Below, piece after piece: positions 19,237 to 25,881 of a DNA stretch of 64,000 nt (the stretch's first letter is position 1; every line of letters begins with the position of its first letter). The notes beneath the pieces were generated by a model. The model did not search any database, was not told where the DNA came from, and saw nothing but the letters and a program-made list of their open reading frames with translations. The position numbers were made by a program, and so were the translations under genes. The stretch is from Acidobacteriota bacterium (lineage in GTDB: Bacteria; Acidobacteriota; Vicinamibacteria; Vicinamibacterales; CAVVIG01): assembly GCA_003222395.1 (NCBI GenBank), contig QHWB01000036.1:124001-188000 (forward strand), in the 5' to 3' direction.

Positions 19237-19497
19237 CGGACGCTCATGACGAAGGCGTGTACAGGCAGGCGGGAGGCGTCTCTTTTTACGCCCCCCGTGG
19301 TGCACAGGCAGGGTTTGATGGGAAGGTTCTTTTTCTTCCCGCAGGTTGCGAGAAGAACGAGGTTGTCCTGCTAAGGAGCAAGTGAGGTGCCACGATCGAT
19401 TCGTGTGTTTTGTCCGCGAATTTTCGCAATGCGCTGAGGTGCATGGCTCAGACGAGAAGCAAAGTCCAACCGTGTGTGTAGCGACATTCCATCACCG
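19237..19497. other. intergenic region with paired hairpins, no gene
   Basis: No protein gene seen. Two consecutive units start TACAGGCAGG (near 19260) and CACAGGCAGG (near 19303). Each is followed by a hairpin with a pyrimidine-rich loop. The first is CGGGAGGCGT / ACGCCCCCCG (19270-19297, one mismatch, loop CTCTTTTT). The second is GGGAAG / CTTCCC (19320-19340, loop GTTCTTTTT). The duplicated arrangement suggests a small structured RNA or tandem regulatory element, but no promoter could be assigned. Confidence 0.35.
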
Positions 19498-19614
19498 ATC
19501 AGCTATCAGCTATCAGCTATCAGCTATCAGCTATCAGCCGAAGAGTTGAAAGCTCAAGAGTTGATTGATGAAGCTGAGCGCTCAAAGCCGCGAGCCGAAA
19601 AGCTAAAAGCTGAC
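19498..19614. repeat. TATCAGC tandem repeat block, copy 2
   Basis: Five near-perfect tandem copies of the 7-mer TATCAGC (19505-19538), then GAAAGCTCAAGAG and AAAGCTAAAAGCTGAC units that are complementary in part to the first arm. It ends at the stop codon of the lipoprotein gene (19614), as if it replaced the natural downstream region. Related to 9268-9356. Confidence 0.65.
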
Positions 19615-20207
19615 TAGCGTCCCGCGAGCTGAGCCGCCAGCGCGGCCGCTTTGTCGGCGAGATTTTTCGCGAAGAGCAGATTCTTCGCGCGAGTCGCTTC
19701 GTTCGCCTGTCGAATGATGCTCTTCGCCGTGTCGTACTGATTTCGCGCGTCGGCGTTCAGCGTGCGGTAATCGACGCGGTTGAGATCGGCGTTCGCGCGT
19801 TGAAGCGTCGCGTGAATCGATCGTTCGACTTCGCCCTCAGCGGTCGTCGGCATCGTCTGCAGCGTCGTGGGAGGACGCGGCGCCTCTTCCGGCTTCGGCG
19901 GCTCGACCACAGGCGGCGGCTCGGCCTTCGGCGGCTCCGCCTTCGGCGGCTCAGCGCGATTCTCTCGAGGCTGCTGGGGTGTCGGTGCAGGACGCATTCG
20001 CGGCGCCGTGCGCGCCGGCTCCTGCGGCAACGGGACCGGCGCCGGCGTTTCGGTATCGATCGGCTCGACGTCGCGCGGCGGCGGCGTCGGCGTGTCGAGC
20101 GGCGGATTGTCGGGTGATGTTTTCGCGGTCGCGCGGCTGCAGCCCGACGCCGCGAACGGCCCGAAGACGAAGAGGACGAACAGGAACACGAATCGGGTCG
20201 CGCGCAT
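19614..20207 (-). CDS. proline-rich lipoprotein
   Basis: Envelope lipoprotein of 197 aa: signal peptide with lipobox AASGC (Cys23). Then a long low-complexity linker rich in Pro, Glu and Lys with the direct repeat AEPPKAEPPKAEPP (about residues 85-105), and a C-terminal helical domain from about residue 125 (ERSIHATLQRANADLNRVDY, then YDTAKSIIRQANEATRAKNL). The linker suggests a spacer that crosses peptidoglycan or extends from the membrane. It starts 2 bp after the stop of the histidine kinase gene, so it is cotranscribed with that two-component system and may be a sensed or signalling partner. Confidence 0.8.
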   Translation of the reverse strand: MRATRFVFLFVLFVFGPFAASGCSRATAKTSPDNPPLDTPTPPPRDVEPIDTETPAPVPLPQEPARTAPRMRPAPTPQQPRENRAEPPKAEPPKAEPPPVVEPPKPEEAPRPPTTLQTMPTTAEGEVERSIHATLQRANADLNRVDYRTLNADARNQYDTAKSIIRQANEATRAKNLLFAKNLADKAAALAAQLAGR

Positions 20208-20209
20208 CG

Positions 20210-22111
20210 CTAGGCCTGCGGCAGCAGGACCGTGAACGTGGTCCCTTTCCCCGGTGTCGACTGTACCTCGATTTCGCCGTCGTGCATCTGCACCGTACGG
20301 TACACCATCGAGAGGCCGATGCCGCTGCCCTTTTCCTTCGTCGTGAAATAGAGATTGAAAATCTTCTGGAGGTGCTCAGGCTTGATCCCGACCCCGGAAT
20401 CGGTGAAGGCGATCGCCACGCGGCGGCCGCGCGCGGCGGAGCAATGAATGCGCAAAGACCCGCCGTGCTGCATCGCCTGACATGCGTTGAGCGCCAGGTT
20501 GAGAAACGCCTGACGCAACATGCCCGGATCGCCGTTCACATCCGGCACATCGTGACACTCGACCGCGAGCGCGACGTTCAACCGGTCGGCTTCGGGACGC
20601 ACGATCGGCACGATCTCGTCGAACAGCATGCCGAGCGACACCGGTTGCAGCGTCAGGTCTTCCGGCCGCGAGAACTTGAGGAATCCCTGCACGACCTCGT
20701 CGAGGCGCTTGATCTCCCCGGCAATCACGTCGACGTGCTGCAATGCCTCGGAAGGATCGACGTCCGGCGCGGTCGCGACAGCGCCTCGAGGTTCGACGAT
20801 GTCGCCGCGCGTCAGCTCGCCTCGAGCCGACGCGAGCTCGGCCCGCGCACCAATGGCGGGGCGATCGGATGTGAACTGCTGCCGCAACAGCTCGAGGTGA
20901 ATCATCATCGCGTTCAGCGGATTCTTCACCTCGTGGGCGACGCCGGCCGAAAGCCGTCCGAGCGCCGCGAGCTTGCGCGAATAGCGCAGCGTCGACTCGA
21001 CCTGGCTGAGATACTCCAGGTTGCGCGCGACGAGCATGACGCCGACGAGATCGCCCTTCGGATCGTTGATGGCGTGCGTCATCACCAGCCGTTCGTTTGG
21101 CTCCGATTCCTCGCCCCACTCGATCGCCACGGGCCCGCGTGATTGACGGTTGAAGAGCGTCTGCTCGGCGAGCTTCCGCACGGGGTGATCGCTCGGCAGC
21201 AGGTCGTCGACCGATGCGCCGACCGCGACGTCCGGCAGAAGCGCCCGCATTGCTGGATTGGCGAACAGCAGCAGGCCGCGCGGGTTGAGAATCGCCACGG
21301 CGTCCTCGAGATGCTGGACGGCCAGCTCGAGATTGGCGACCTGTCCCGCCATCTGCGATCGATCGGCGGACAGCTGTTCGCTGACTGCGTTGAAGAAGGT
21401 GCCGAGCTCGCCGAACTCGTCCTGCTGATTTAGGTCCAGCCGCACGCCGAATTCGCCGCGACCGAGTCGCGTCAGACCGCTCCTGATCACATGGATCGGA
21501 CGCAGCAGCAGCTGCGCCAGCAGCGTCGCGACGAGGACGGCGACGGCCAGCGCCGCGAACGCGGTCGCGACCGCGGGGCGCAGCGAGAGGCTCAGCTGAT
21601 CGCGGATGAGCAGCGTCGAGATGCCGATCCGGATCGACCCGAACTCGGTATTGCTCGGCGCGAGCACGAGCGGCTGCCGGAACTCGAGATTCTTTCCCTG
21701 ACCTGAATAGATGGCCAGCAGCTGCGCGAACGCGCGCCGCTCGAGCAGCTTCTGAAGCGGATCGCCGGGCGGCAGCACGTGGCCCTCGAGCGATCGATCC
21801 TGGTGGACGACGGCGACGTTCCTCACGTCGGCAATCGCCGCGAACGTCACGTTCTCGGAATAGAGACTCGACTCGAGGATCGATCGGAGGCCGGGATCGT
21901 TCCGCATCGCCTGATATGGATCGGCGCCGGCGTTGACGACCTCGCGCGCGCGGTGATAGACGGCGTTGGCAAGCAGCTCGGCGCGCGCGCGGCTCTCGTC
22001 GAGGCCCACCCTCGCGAGCTGCGACAGGTGCAGCACGCTGAGCACGACGACGACCACGCCGACGATCGACGTGACGCCGAGAACTTGCTTGCCCTTGATT
22101 CCCAGACGCAT
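20210..22111 (-). CDS. membrane sensor histidine kinase (NtrB/AtoS-like)
   Basis: Two-component sensor of 633 aa. TM1 is at about 9-30, a periplasmic sensing region at about 31-185 and TM2 at about 186-210. HAMP follows to about 260, then a PAS-type domain (AVAILNPRGLLLFANPAMRAL). The HisKA motif AGVAHEVKNPLNAMMIHLEL carries the phospho-His. The catalytic domain shows NLALNACQAM (N box), DSGVGIKPEHLQKIF (G1), KEKGSGIGLSM (G2) and a C-terminus at TPGKGTTFTVLLP. Between the two HisKA helices is an unusual 38-residue Ala/Arg/Glu-rich stretch (after RQQF) that looks inserted. Its regulator is encoded 29 bp upstream. Confidence 0.92.
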   Translation of the reverse strand: MRLGIKGKQVLGVTSIVGVVVVVLSVLHLSQLARVGLDESRARAELLANAVYHRAREVVNAGADPYQAMRNDPGLRSILESSLYSENVTFAAIADVRNVAVVHQDRSLEGHVLPPGDPLQKLLERRAFAQLLAIYSGQGKNLEFRQPLVLAPSNTEFGSIRIGISTLLIRDQLSLSLRPAVATAFAALAVAVLVATLLAQLLLRPIHVIRSGLTRLGRGEFGVRLDLNQQDEFGELGTFFNAVSEQLSADRSQMAGQVANLELAVQHLEDAVAILNPRGLLLFANPAMRALLPDVAVGASVDDLLPSDHPVRKLAEQTLFNRQSRGPVAIEWGEESEPNERLVMTHAINDPKGDLVGVMLVARNLEYLSQVESTLRYSRKLAALGRLSAGVAHEVKNPLNAMMIHLELLRQQFTSDRPAIGARAELASARGELTRGDIVEPRGAVATAPDVDPSEALQHVDVIAGEIKRLDEVVQGFLKFSRPEDLTLQPVSLGMLFDEIVPIVRPEADRLNVALAVECHDVPDVNGDPGMLRQAFLNLALNACQAMQHGGSLRIHCSAARGRRVAIAFTDSGVGIKPEHLQKIFNLYFTTKEKGSGIGLSMVYRTVQMHDGEIEVQSTPGKGTTFTVLLPQA

Positions 22112-22140
22112 GACGCAGGCTGCTGGTTGCGGGCAGCCCT

Positions 22141-23568
22141 CTACTCCGCTTTCTTCCTGAGTCGCAGCTTGTTCAACTTGTTGTGGAGCGTCTTCAGCGA
22201 GATGCCGAGGATTTCGGCGGCGCGCGTCTTGTTGTCGCGCGTGTGCTCGAGCGTCATGAGAATCAGCCGGCGCTCGGCTTCTTCGACCGTCGTGCCCGGC
22301 GCGAGCGCGACCTGCGGCTGGTGCTGCGGCGGCGGCTCCTCGGCGAGGACCGGCGGAAGGTGCTTGGCCTCGATGAACGGCCCCGGCGCGAGAATCGTGG
22401 CGCGCTCGATGACGTTCCTGAGCTCGCGCACGTTGCCCGGCCAGGCGTAATGCTCGAGCATGCGCATCGCCTGGTGATCGACGGCGGCGATGTTCTTCTG
22501 GTTGCGCGCGTTGAACTCGTTGATGAACGCCTGGATGAGCAGCTGCAGATCCTCCTTGCGCTCGCGCAGCGGCGGCAGGCGGAAGGCGAAGACGTTGAGC
22601 CGGTAGAAGAGATCCTCGCGCAGCTTGCCCTGTTTCACCGCTTCCTGCGGATCGACGTTGGTCGCGGCGATCACGCGGACGTCGACCGACTGCTCGATTC
22701 TGCCGCCCAGCCGCCTGAACTTTCGCTCCTGCAGCACGCGGAGCAGCTTCACCTGTGTGGCGGGGGTCATCTCGCCGATCTCATCGAGGAAGAGCGTGCC
22801 GCGATCGGCGAGCTCGAAGCAGCCCTGACGCCGATCGGCCGCGCCGGTGAACGCGCCCTTCTCGTGACCGAAGATCTCGCTCTCGAGCAGCGTCTCGGGA
22901 ATCGCGGCGCAGTTGATCGCGACGAACGGAAACGACGCGCGCGGGCTGAGCTGATGGATCATCTGCGCGACGAGCTCCTTGCCGGTGCCCGATTCGCCGG
23001 TAATCAGCACCGACGCGCCCGTGGGCGCCGCCTGCTCGACGATCGAATAGATCTTCCGCATCTCGGGGCTGTTGCCGATGAGCGATCCGAACGTGCCGTG
23101 CTCGCGCAGCTGCCGGCGCAGCGCCTTCACTTCGCGCATCGTCTCGAGCCGCTCGACGATCTTGTCGAGGAGGATCTTGAGACGCTGGATGTCGATCGGC
23201 TTGGTGAGATAGTCGTAGGCGCCTTCCTTCATCGCCTCGACGGCGGTCTCCACTGTGCCCTGCGCGGTGAGCAGCAGCGTGGTGACGTCGGCGCCCTGGG
23301 TCTGCAGCGCGCGCAGCAGCGCGAGCCCGTCCATTCGCGGCATCACGACGTCGCTGATGACGATCGCCGGACGGAACGTCGTGACCTTCTCGAGCGCTTC
23401 TTCGCCGTCGCTCGCCGACTCCGCGACGAATCCCCAACTTTTGACGAGCTGTTCGAGTCCGACGCGCGCCGCCGAGTCGTCTTCGACGATCAGCACGCGT
23501 TCGGCGACGACTTTGGGCGTGTCGTCGGTGACGCCGATGGAAGTACCGGCGGTCGTCGTCGTTGTCAT
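22141..23568 (-). CDS. sigma-54-dependent NtrC-family response regulator
   Basis: Transcriptional activator of 475 aa with three domains. The receiver domain (about 24-140) has EDD, phospho-acceptor Asp in VISDVVMP, and the KP at LTKPID. The AAA+ sigma-54 interaction domain (about 160-390) has Walker A GESGTGKE, the GAFTGA loop and LFLDEIGEM. A C-terminal Fis-type helix-turn-helix reads TRAAEILGISLKTLHNKLNK. It should bind enhancers and open sigma-54 promoters upon phosphorylation by the kinase encoded directly downstream. First gene of the kinase/lipoprotein operon. The start ATG at 23568 lies 11 bp from a palindrome (23579-23599) that may serve autoregulation. Confidence 0.93.
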   Translation of the reverse strand: MTTTTTAGTSIGVTDDTPKVVAERVLIVEDDSAARVGLEQLVKSWGFVAESASDGEEALEKVTTFRPAIVISDVVMPRMDGLALLRALQTQGADVTTLLLTAQGTVETAVEAMKEGAYDYLTKPIDIQRLKILLDKIVERLETMREVKALRRQLREHGTFGSLIGNSPEMRKIYSIVEQAAPTGASVLITGESGTGKELVAQMIHQLSPRASFPFVAINCAAIPETLLESEIFGHEKGAFTGAADRRQGCFELADRGTLFLDEIGEMTPATQVKLLRVLQERKFRRLGGRIEQSVDVRVIAATNVDPQEAVKQGKLREDLFYRLNVFAFRLPPLRERKEDLQLLIQAFINEFNARNQKNIAAVDHQAMRMLEHYAWPGNVRELRNVIERATILAPGPFIEAKHLPPVLAEEPPPQHQPQVALAPGTTVEEAERRLILMTLEHTRDNKTRAAEILGISLKTLHNKLNKLRLRKKAE

Positions 23569-23578
23569 CGAAGCCTCA

Positions 23579-23599
23579 ACAATGTCATTTTTACATTGT
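23579..23599. promoter_or_regulatory. palindrome upstream of NtrC-type operon
   Basis: ACAATGT, a 7-bp spacer CATTTTT, then ACATTGT: perfect 7-bp inverted arms, 11 bp before the start codon of the regulator gene. Candidate operator or leader hairpin; no factor can be named. Confidence 0.45.
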
Positions 23600-23702
23600 G
23601 AGCGCCCAACGCAGGCTTTAGCAAGCTGAACTATCGCAAGCGGATCGCGACCTCAGCCGGCTGGCCGGCACTTTGCACTGACGCGGCGGCAGGAGGCAAT
23701 AC

Positions 23703-24386
23703 ATGCGATTCCTCATCACGATTTTGACTGCGAGCGTAGCGGCGGGCGCGTGCAACCGCGATGTCGCCAGCGCAAGCGTTGCTTCGGATTCTACGGCAGC
23801 CAAGCCGGTCGCGACGAGCGGTGGCGACGCGGCGCCGGCGGCGCGGCCCGAAGCCGGCTGGCACGAGGTGACGATTCCGGCCGGAACTCAATTGCCGATC
23901 GTGATGGACACCGGCGTTGGATCGAGCACGAGCCGCGTCGAGCAGGCGGTACACGCGCATCTCGCGAGGAACGTCGTCGTGCATGGACAGACGGTGCTCG
24001 CCGAAGGATCGGCCGTCAACGGCGTCGTGACCGACGCGACCCGTTCGGGGAAAGTGAAAGGACGCGCGCACGTCGCGGTGCGATTCGACACGTTGACGCC
24101 GCGCGGCGTCGACGAGCGCTACAACATCCGGACGTCGGCCGTGGGCCGCACCGCGCCGGGCACGAAGAAGAAGGATGCGCTGGAGATTGGCGGCGGCGCG
24201 GCCGGCGGCGCGCTCATCGGCGCGCTGGTCGGCGGCAAGAAGGGCGCGGCGATTGGAACGGCGGCTGGCGGCGGCGCGGGGACCGCGGTCGTCCTCTCGA
24301 CGCGCGGCAAGGAAGTGAACCTGCCGAAAGGCGCGGCGTTGACGCTGCGGCTCATGGAGCCGATCACCGTTCGCGTGAAATCGTAG
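23703..24386 (+). CDS. glycine-zipper lipoprotein
   Basis: Envelope lipoprotein of 227 aa. The start ATG has AGGAGG 7 bp upstream; the signal ends with lipobox AAGAC (Cys17). A beta-rich domain (about 55-145: EVTIPAGTQLPIVMDTGVGS, then GSAVNGVVTDATRSGKVKG) is followed by a glycine zipper (about 163-205: GGGAAGGALIGALVGGKKGA and IGTAAGGGAG). A short C-terminal strand reads PKGAALTLRLMEPITV. The layout matches small exported proteins in which a conserved beta domain brackets a Gly-zipper, of unknown role. Divergent from the NtrC-type operon; two stable hairpins follow its stop. Confidence 0.8.
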   Translation: MRFLITILTASVAAGACNRDVASASVASDSTAAKPVATSGGDAAPAARPEAGWHEVTIPAGTQLPIVMDTGVGSSTSRVEQAVHAHLARNVVVHGQTVLAEGSAVNGVVTDATRSGKVKGRAHVAVRFDTLTPRGVDERYNIRTSAVGRTAPGTKKKDALEIGGGAAGGALIGALVGGKKGAAIGTAAGGGAGTAVVLSTRGKEVNLPKGAALTLRLMEPITVRVKS

Positions 24387-24408
24387 CGACGGTCGCGGCA
24401 CATCTCGC

Positions 24409-24467
24409 GGGGCCGACACGCGAGTCGGCCCCCATCCTACACAGGGGCGGACCCGCTTGTCCGCCCC
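24409..24467. terminator. tandem GC hairpins after the lipoprotein gene
   Basis: Two consecutive perfect 9-bp hairpins: GGGGCCGAC/GTCGGCCCC (24409-24432) and GGGGCGGAC/GTCCGCCCC (24444-24467). They resemble the hairpins of the REPIN-like element at 6491-6645 in their GGGGC(C/G)GA arm. No U-tract follows, so termination is only possible; a repeat origin is as likely. Confidence 0.5.
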
Positions 24468-24490
24468 CGATGCAGTACGCTTAGGCTGGC

Positions 24491-25246
24491 GTGCATCCAC
24501 TTCCCGGCGACCAGGAACCGCCAACCAGCGACCAGCAACCAGCCCCCGCATTCGTCGAACGCATCGTCGCGCTGATCGAAGTTCTTGTCTGCTCCGATTA
24601 CCCGACGCAGCTCGCCATCGGCGCCACATTCAGCGCGTTCGGCTACGGTCCCTATTCGGCTCCGGGCCATCTCCGTTTGTGGTACGTCGTCGGACTGTCG
24701 ATTGCGGACACGGTTGCGCTGATCGCCCTCGTGCTCTTGTTTCTCGCCGCGCACGGCGAGCGCGCGCGCGCGGTGTTCATCGGAACGCAGTCGGCGCTGC
24801 AGGAAGCGGCTGTCGGCGTGCCGATGATTCTCGTCGCGCTCGGCATCGGCCTGACGGTCATCGTCGTCATCCAGCGGCTGGCGCCGTCGCTGCACACCGT
24901 GCCCGACAATCCGTTTCAGACGCTGCTGCGCACGCGGAGCGACGCCTGGCTGCTCGCGCTCGTCGTCGTCCTCGCCGGCGGCGTGCGCGAAGAAATCCAG
25001 CGCGCGTTCCTGCTGCACCGGTTCGAAGTGTGGCTTGGCGGCGGCGGCTTCGGCATCGCGGCGACAAGCGTCGCGTTCGGCTCGGGCCACCTGCTGCAGG
25101 GCGCGGACGCGGCGATCGCCACCGGCCTGCTGGGCGCGTTCTGGGGTCTCGTCTACCTGCGGCGGCGATCGATGGTCGCGCCGATGGTCAGCCACGCGGG
25201 ATTCGATCTCGCGCAGATAGCAGGATTTTTGGTCGTTGGTCGTTAG
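24491..25246 (+). CDS. CPBP-family intramembrane protease
   Basis: Membrane protein of 251 aa in the CAAX-protease/bacteriocin-processing (Abi, CPBP) family of intramembrane glutamic endopeptidases. The four conserved motifs are present in order. EEIQR (GVREEIQRAFLLHRFE) carries the catalytic glutamates, then FGSGHLLQG, then a helix, then SHAGFDLAQ near the end. Several helices precede them from about residue 20. The start GTG at 24491 is the only one that keeps the whole frame. Its first 16 codons contain a CCAGCAACCAG-type repeat, so the true start may be further in. Inverted copies of the same repeat follow the stop. Substrate unknown. Confidence 0.85.
   Translation: MHPLPGDQEPPTSDQQPAPAFVERIVALIEVLVCSDYPTQLAIGATFSAFGYGPYSAPGHLRLWYVVGLSIADTVALIALVLLFLAAHGERARAVFIGTQSALQEAAVGVPMILVALGIGLTVIVVIQRLAPSLHTVPDNPFQTLLRTRSDAWLLALVVVLAGGVREEIQRAFLLHRFEVWLGGGGFGIAATSVAFGSGHLLQGADAAIATGLLGAFWGLVYLRRRSMVAPMVSHAGFDLAQIAGFLVVGR
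24509..24544. repeat. CCAGCAACCAG repeat, copy 2
   Basis: Tandem imperfect units (GACCAGGAACCG, CCAACCAGCG, ACCAGCAACCAG) in the 5' end of the CPBP protease frame. The opposite-orientation array at 25229-25293 flanks the other end of the same gene, so the gene is bracketed by inverted repeats. Confidence 0.6.
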
Positions 25247-25293
25247 TTGCTGGTTGCTGGTTGCTGGTTGCTGGTTGCTGGACACTGGTTGCC
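25229..25293. repeat. GCTGGTT tandem array, copy 3
   Basis: About five perfect GCTGGTT units framed by TTGGTCGTTGGTCG and GGACACTGGTTGC. It covers the last codons of the CPBP gene and ends at the stop codon of the SurA-like gene, filling the whole intergenic space. Confidence 0.7.
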
Positions 25294-25859
25294 TAGCGAC
25301 CCGCAAGATACAGGTCGATGATGTCGCCTCGACGCCTCAGGCCCGCGGTCCATTCTGCGATCACGTCCTGACGGCGATCGCCGGCGGTGGCGAACCGCTG
25401 ATCCTCGTAGGCCTGAATGCGCAGATCCTGACGCAGCGTCTCGCGCAGATTTTTTTCGTCGAGGCCGGATCGCGCGAGCGCGGCGTCGAACGTCTCCGCA
25501 TTGGTGAAGCGCGTCCGGACTCTGGCGACCTCGCGATCGACGGCATCGGCGGACGGCTCGGCCGGCGCGTAGCGTTCGACCTCCGCGAGCACGAGCTCGC
25601 GATCGATGAGCTTCGACAGAATCGCGCGCACCGGATCGGACTGGTTGTCGGCGGACTGCAGACCGAGATCGCGCGCGGCGGTCACGTCGGTCAGCGTGAT
25701 CAGCTGTCCACCCACAACGGCAAGCACACGGTCGAGGACTTCTGCCGCAGCGGATACGGAAGCTCGCCACGAAACACACGAAAACACGAAACACACGAAA
25801 ACCGTCTTGTACAAATCGACGTTTCGTGTGTTCGTGGCGTTCGTGGCGTTCGTGATCAT
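25293..25859 (-). CDS. SurA N-terminal-domain-like periplasmic chaperone, no PPIase domain
   Basis: From the ATG at 25859 the product is 188 aa. A hydrophobic stretch (about residues 18-40) ending SVSAAA should act as a signal peptide. The mature part EVLDRVLAVVGGQLITLTDV is the N-terminal domain text of SurA-like foldases, followed by helices LSKLIDRELVLAEVERYAP, REVARVRTRF and LRETLRQDLRIQAYEDQRF, ending IDLYLAGR. The parvulin-type PPIase domains of SurA are absent. It lies 22 bp downstream of the Omp85 gene at the end of the tamB/Omp85 operon, consistent with a chaperone for outer-membrane proteins. The first 40 codons overlap a repeat. Confidence 0.8.
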   Translation of the reverse strand: MITNATNATNTRNVDLYKTVFVCFVFSCVSWRASVSAAAEVLDRVLAVVGGQLITLTDVTAARDLGLQSADNQSDPVRAILSKLIDRELVLAEVERYAPAEPSADAVDREVARVRTRFTNAETFDAALARSGLDEKNLRETLRQDLRIQAYEDQRFATAGDRRQDVIAEWTAGLRRRGDIIDLYLAGR

Positions 25860-25880
25860 GGTTCCGTGATGTTCGTGATC
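25767..25880. repeat. ACGAAAC / TTGTACAA palindromic repeat, copy 2
   Basis: Units of ACGAAACAC before and TTCGTGTGTTCGTGG after a central TCTTGTACAAATCGA, the same architecture as 2252-2332. It covers the gap after the Omp85 gene and the start plus signal-peptide codons of the SurA-like gene (the NATNATN-type residues are repeat-encoded). Confidence 0.7.
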
Positions 25881-25881
25881 C

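Noticed and set aside
19498-19614. CRISPR array
   Set aside because: The units are 7 bp and contiguous with no spacers, and no cas genes occur in the window.
25229-25293. CRISPR-like or phase-variation array at the CPBP gene end
   Set aside because: 7-bp tandem units without spacers, located at the stop codon; no frame-switch consequence is evident.
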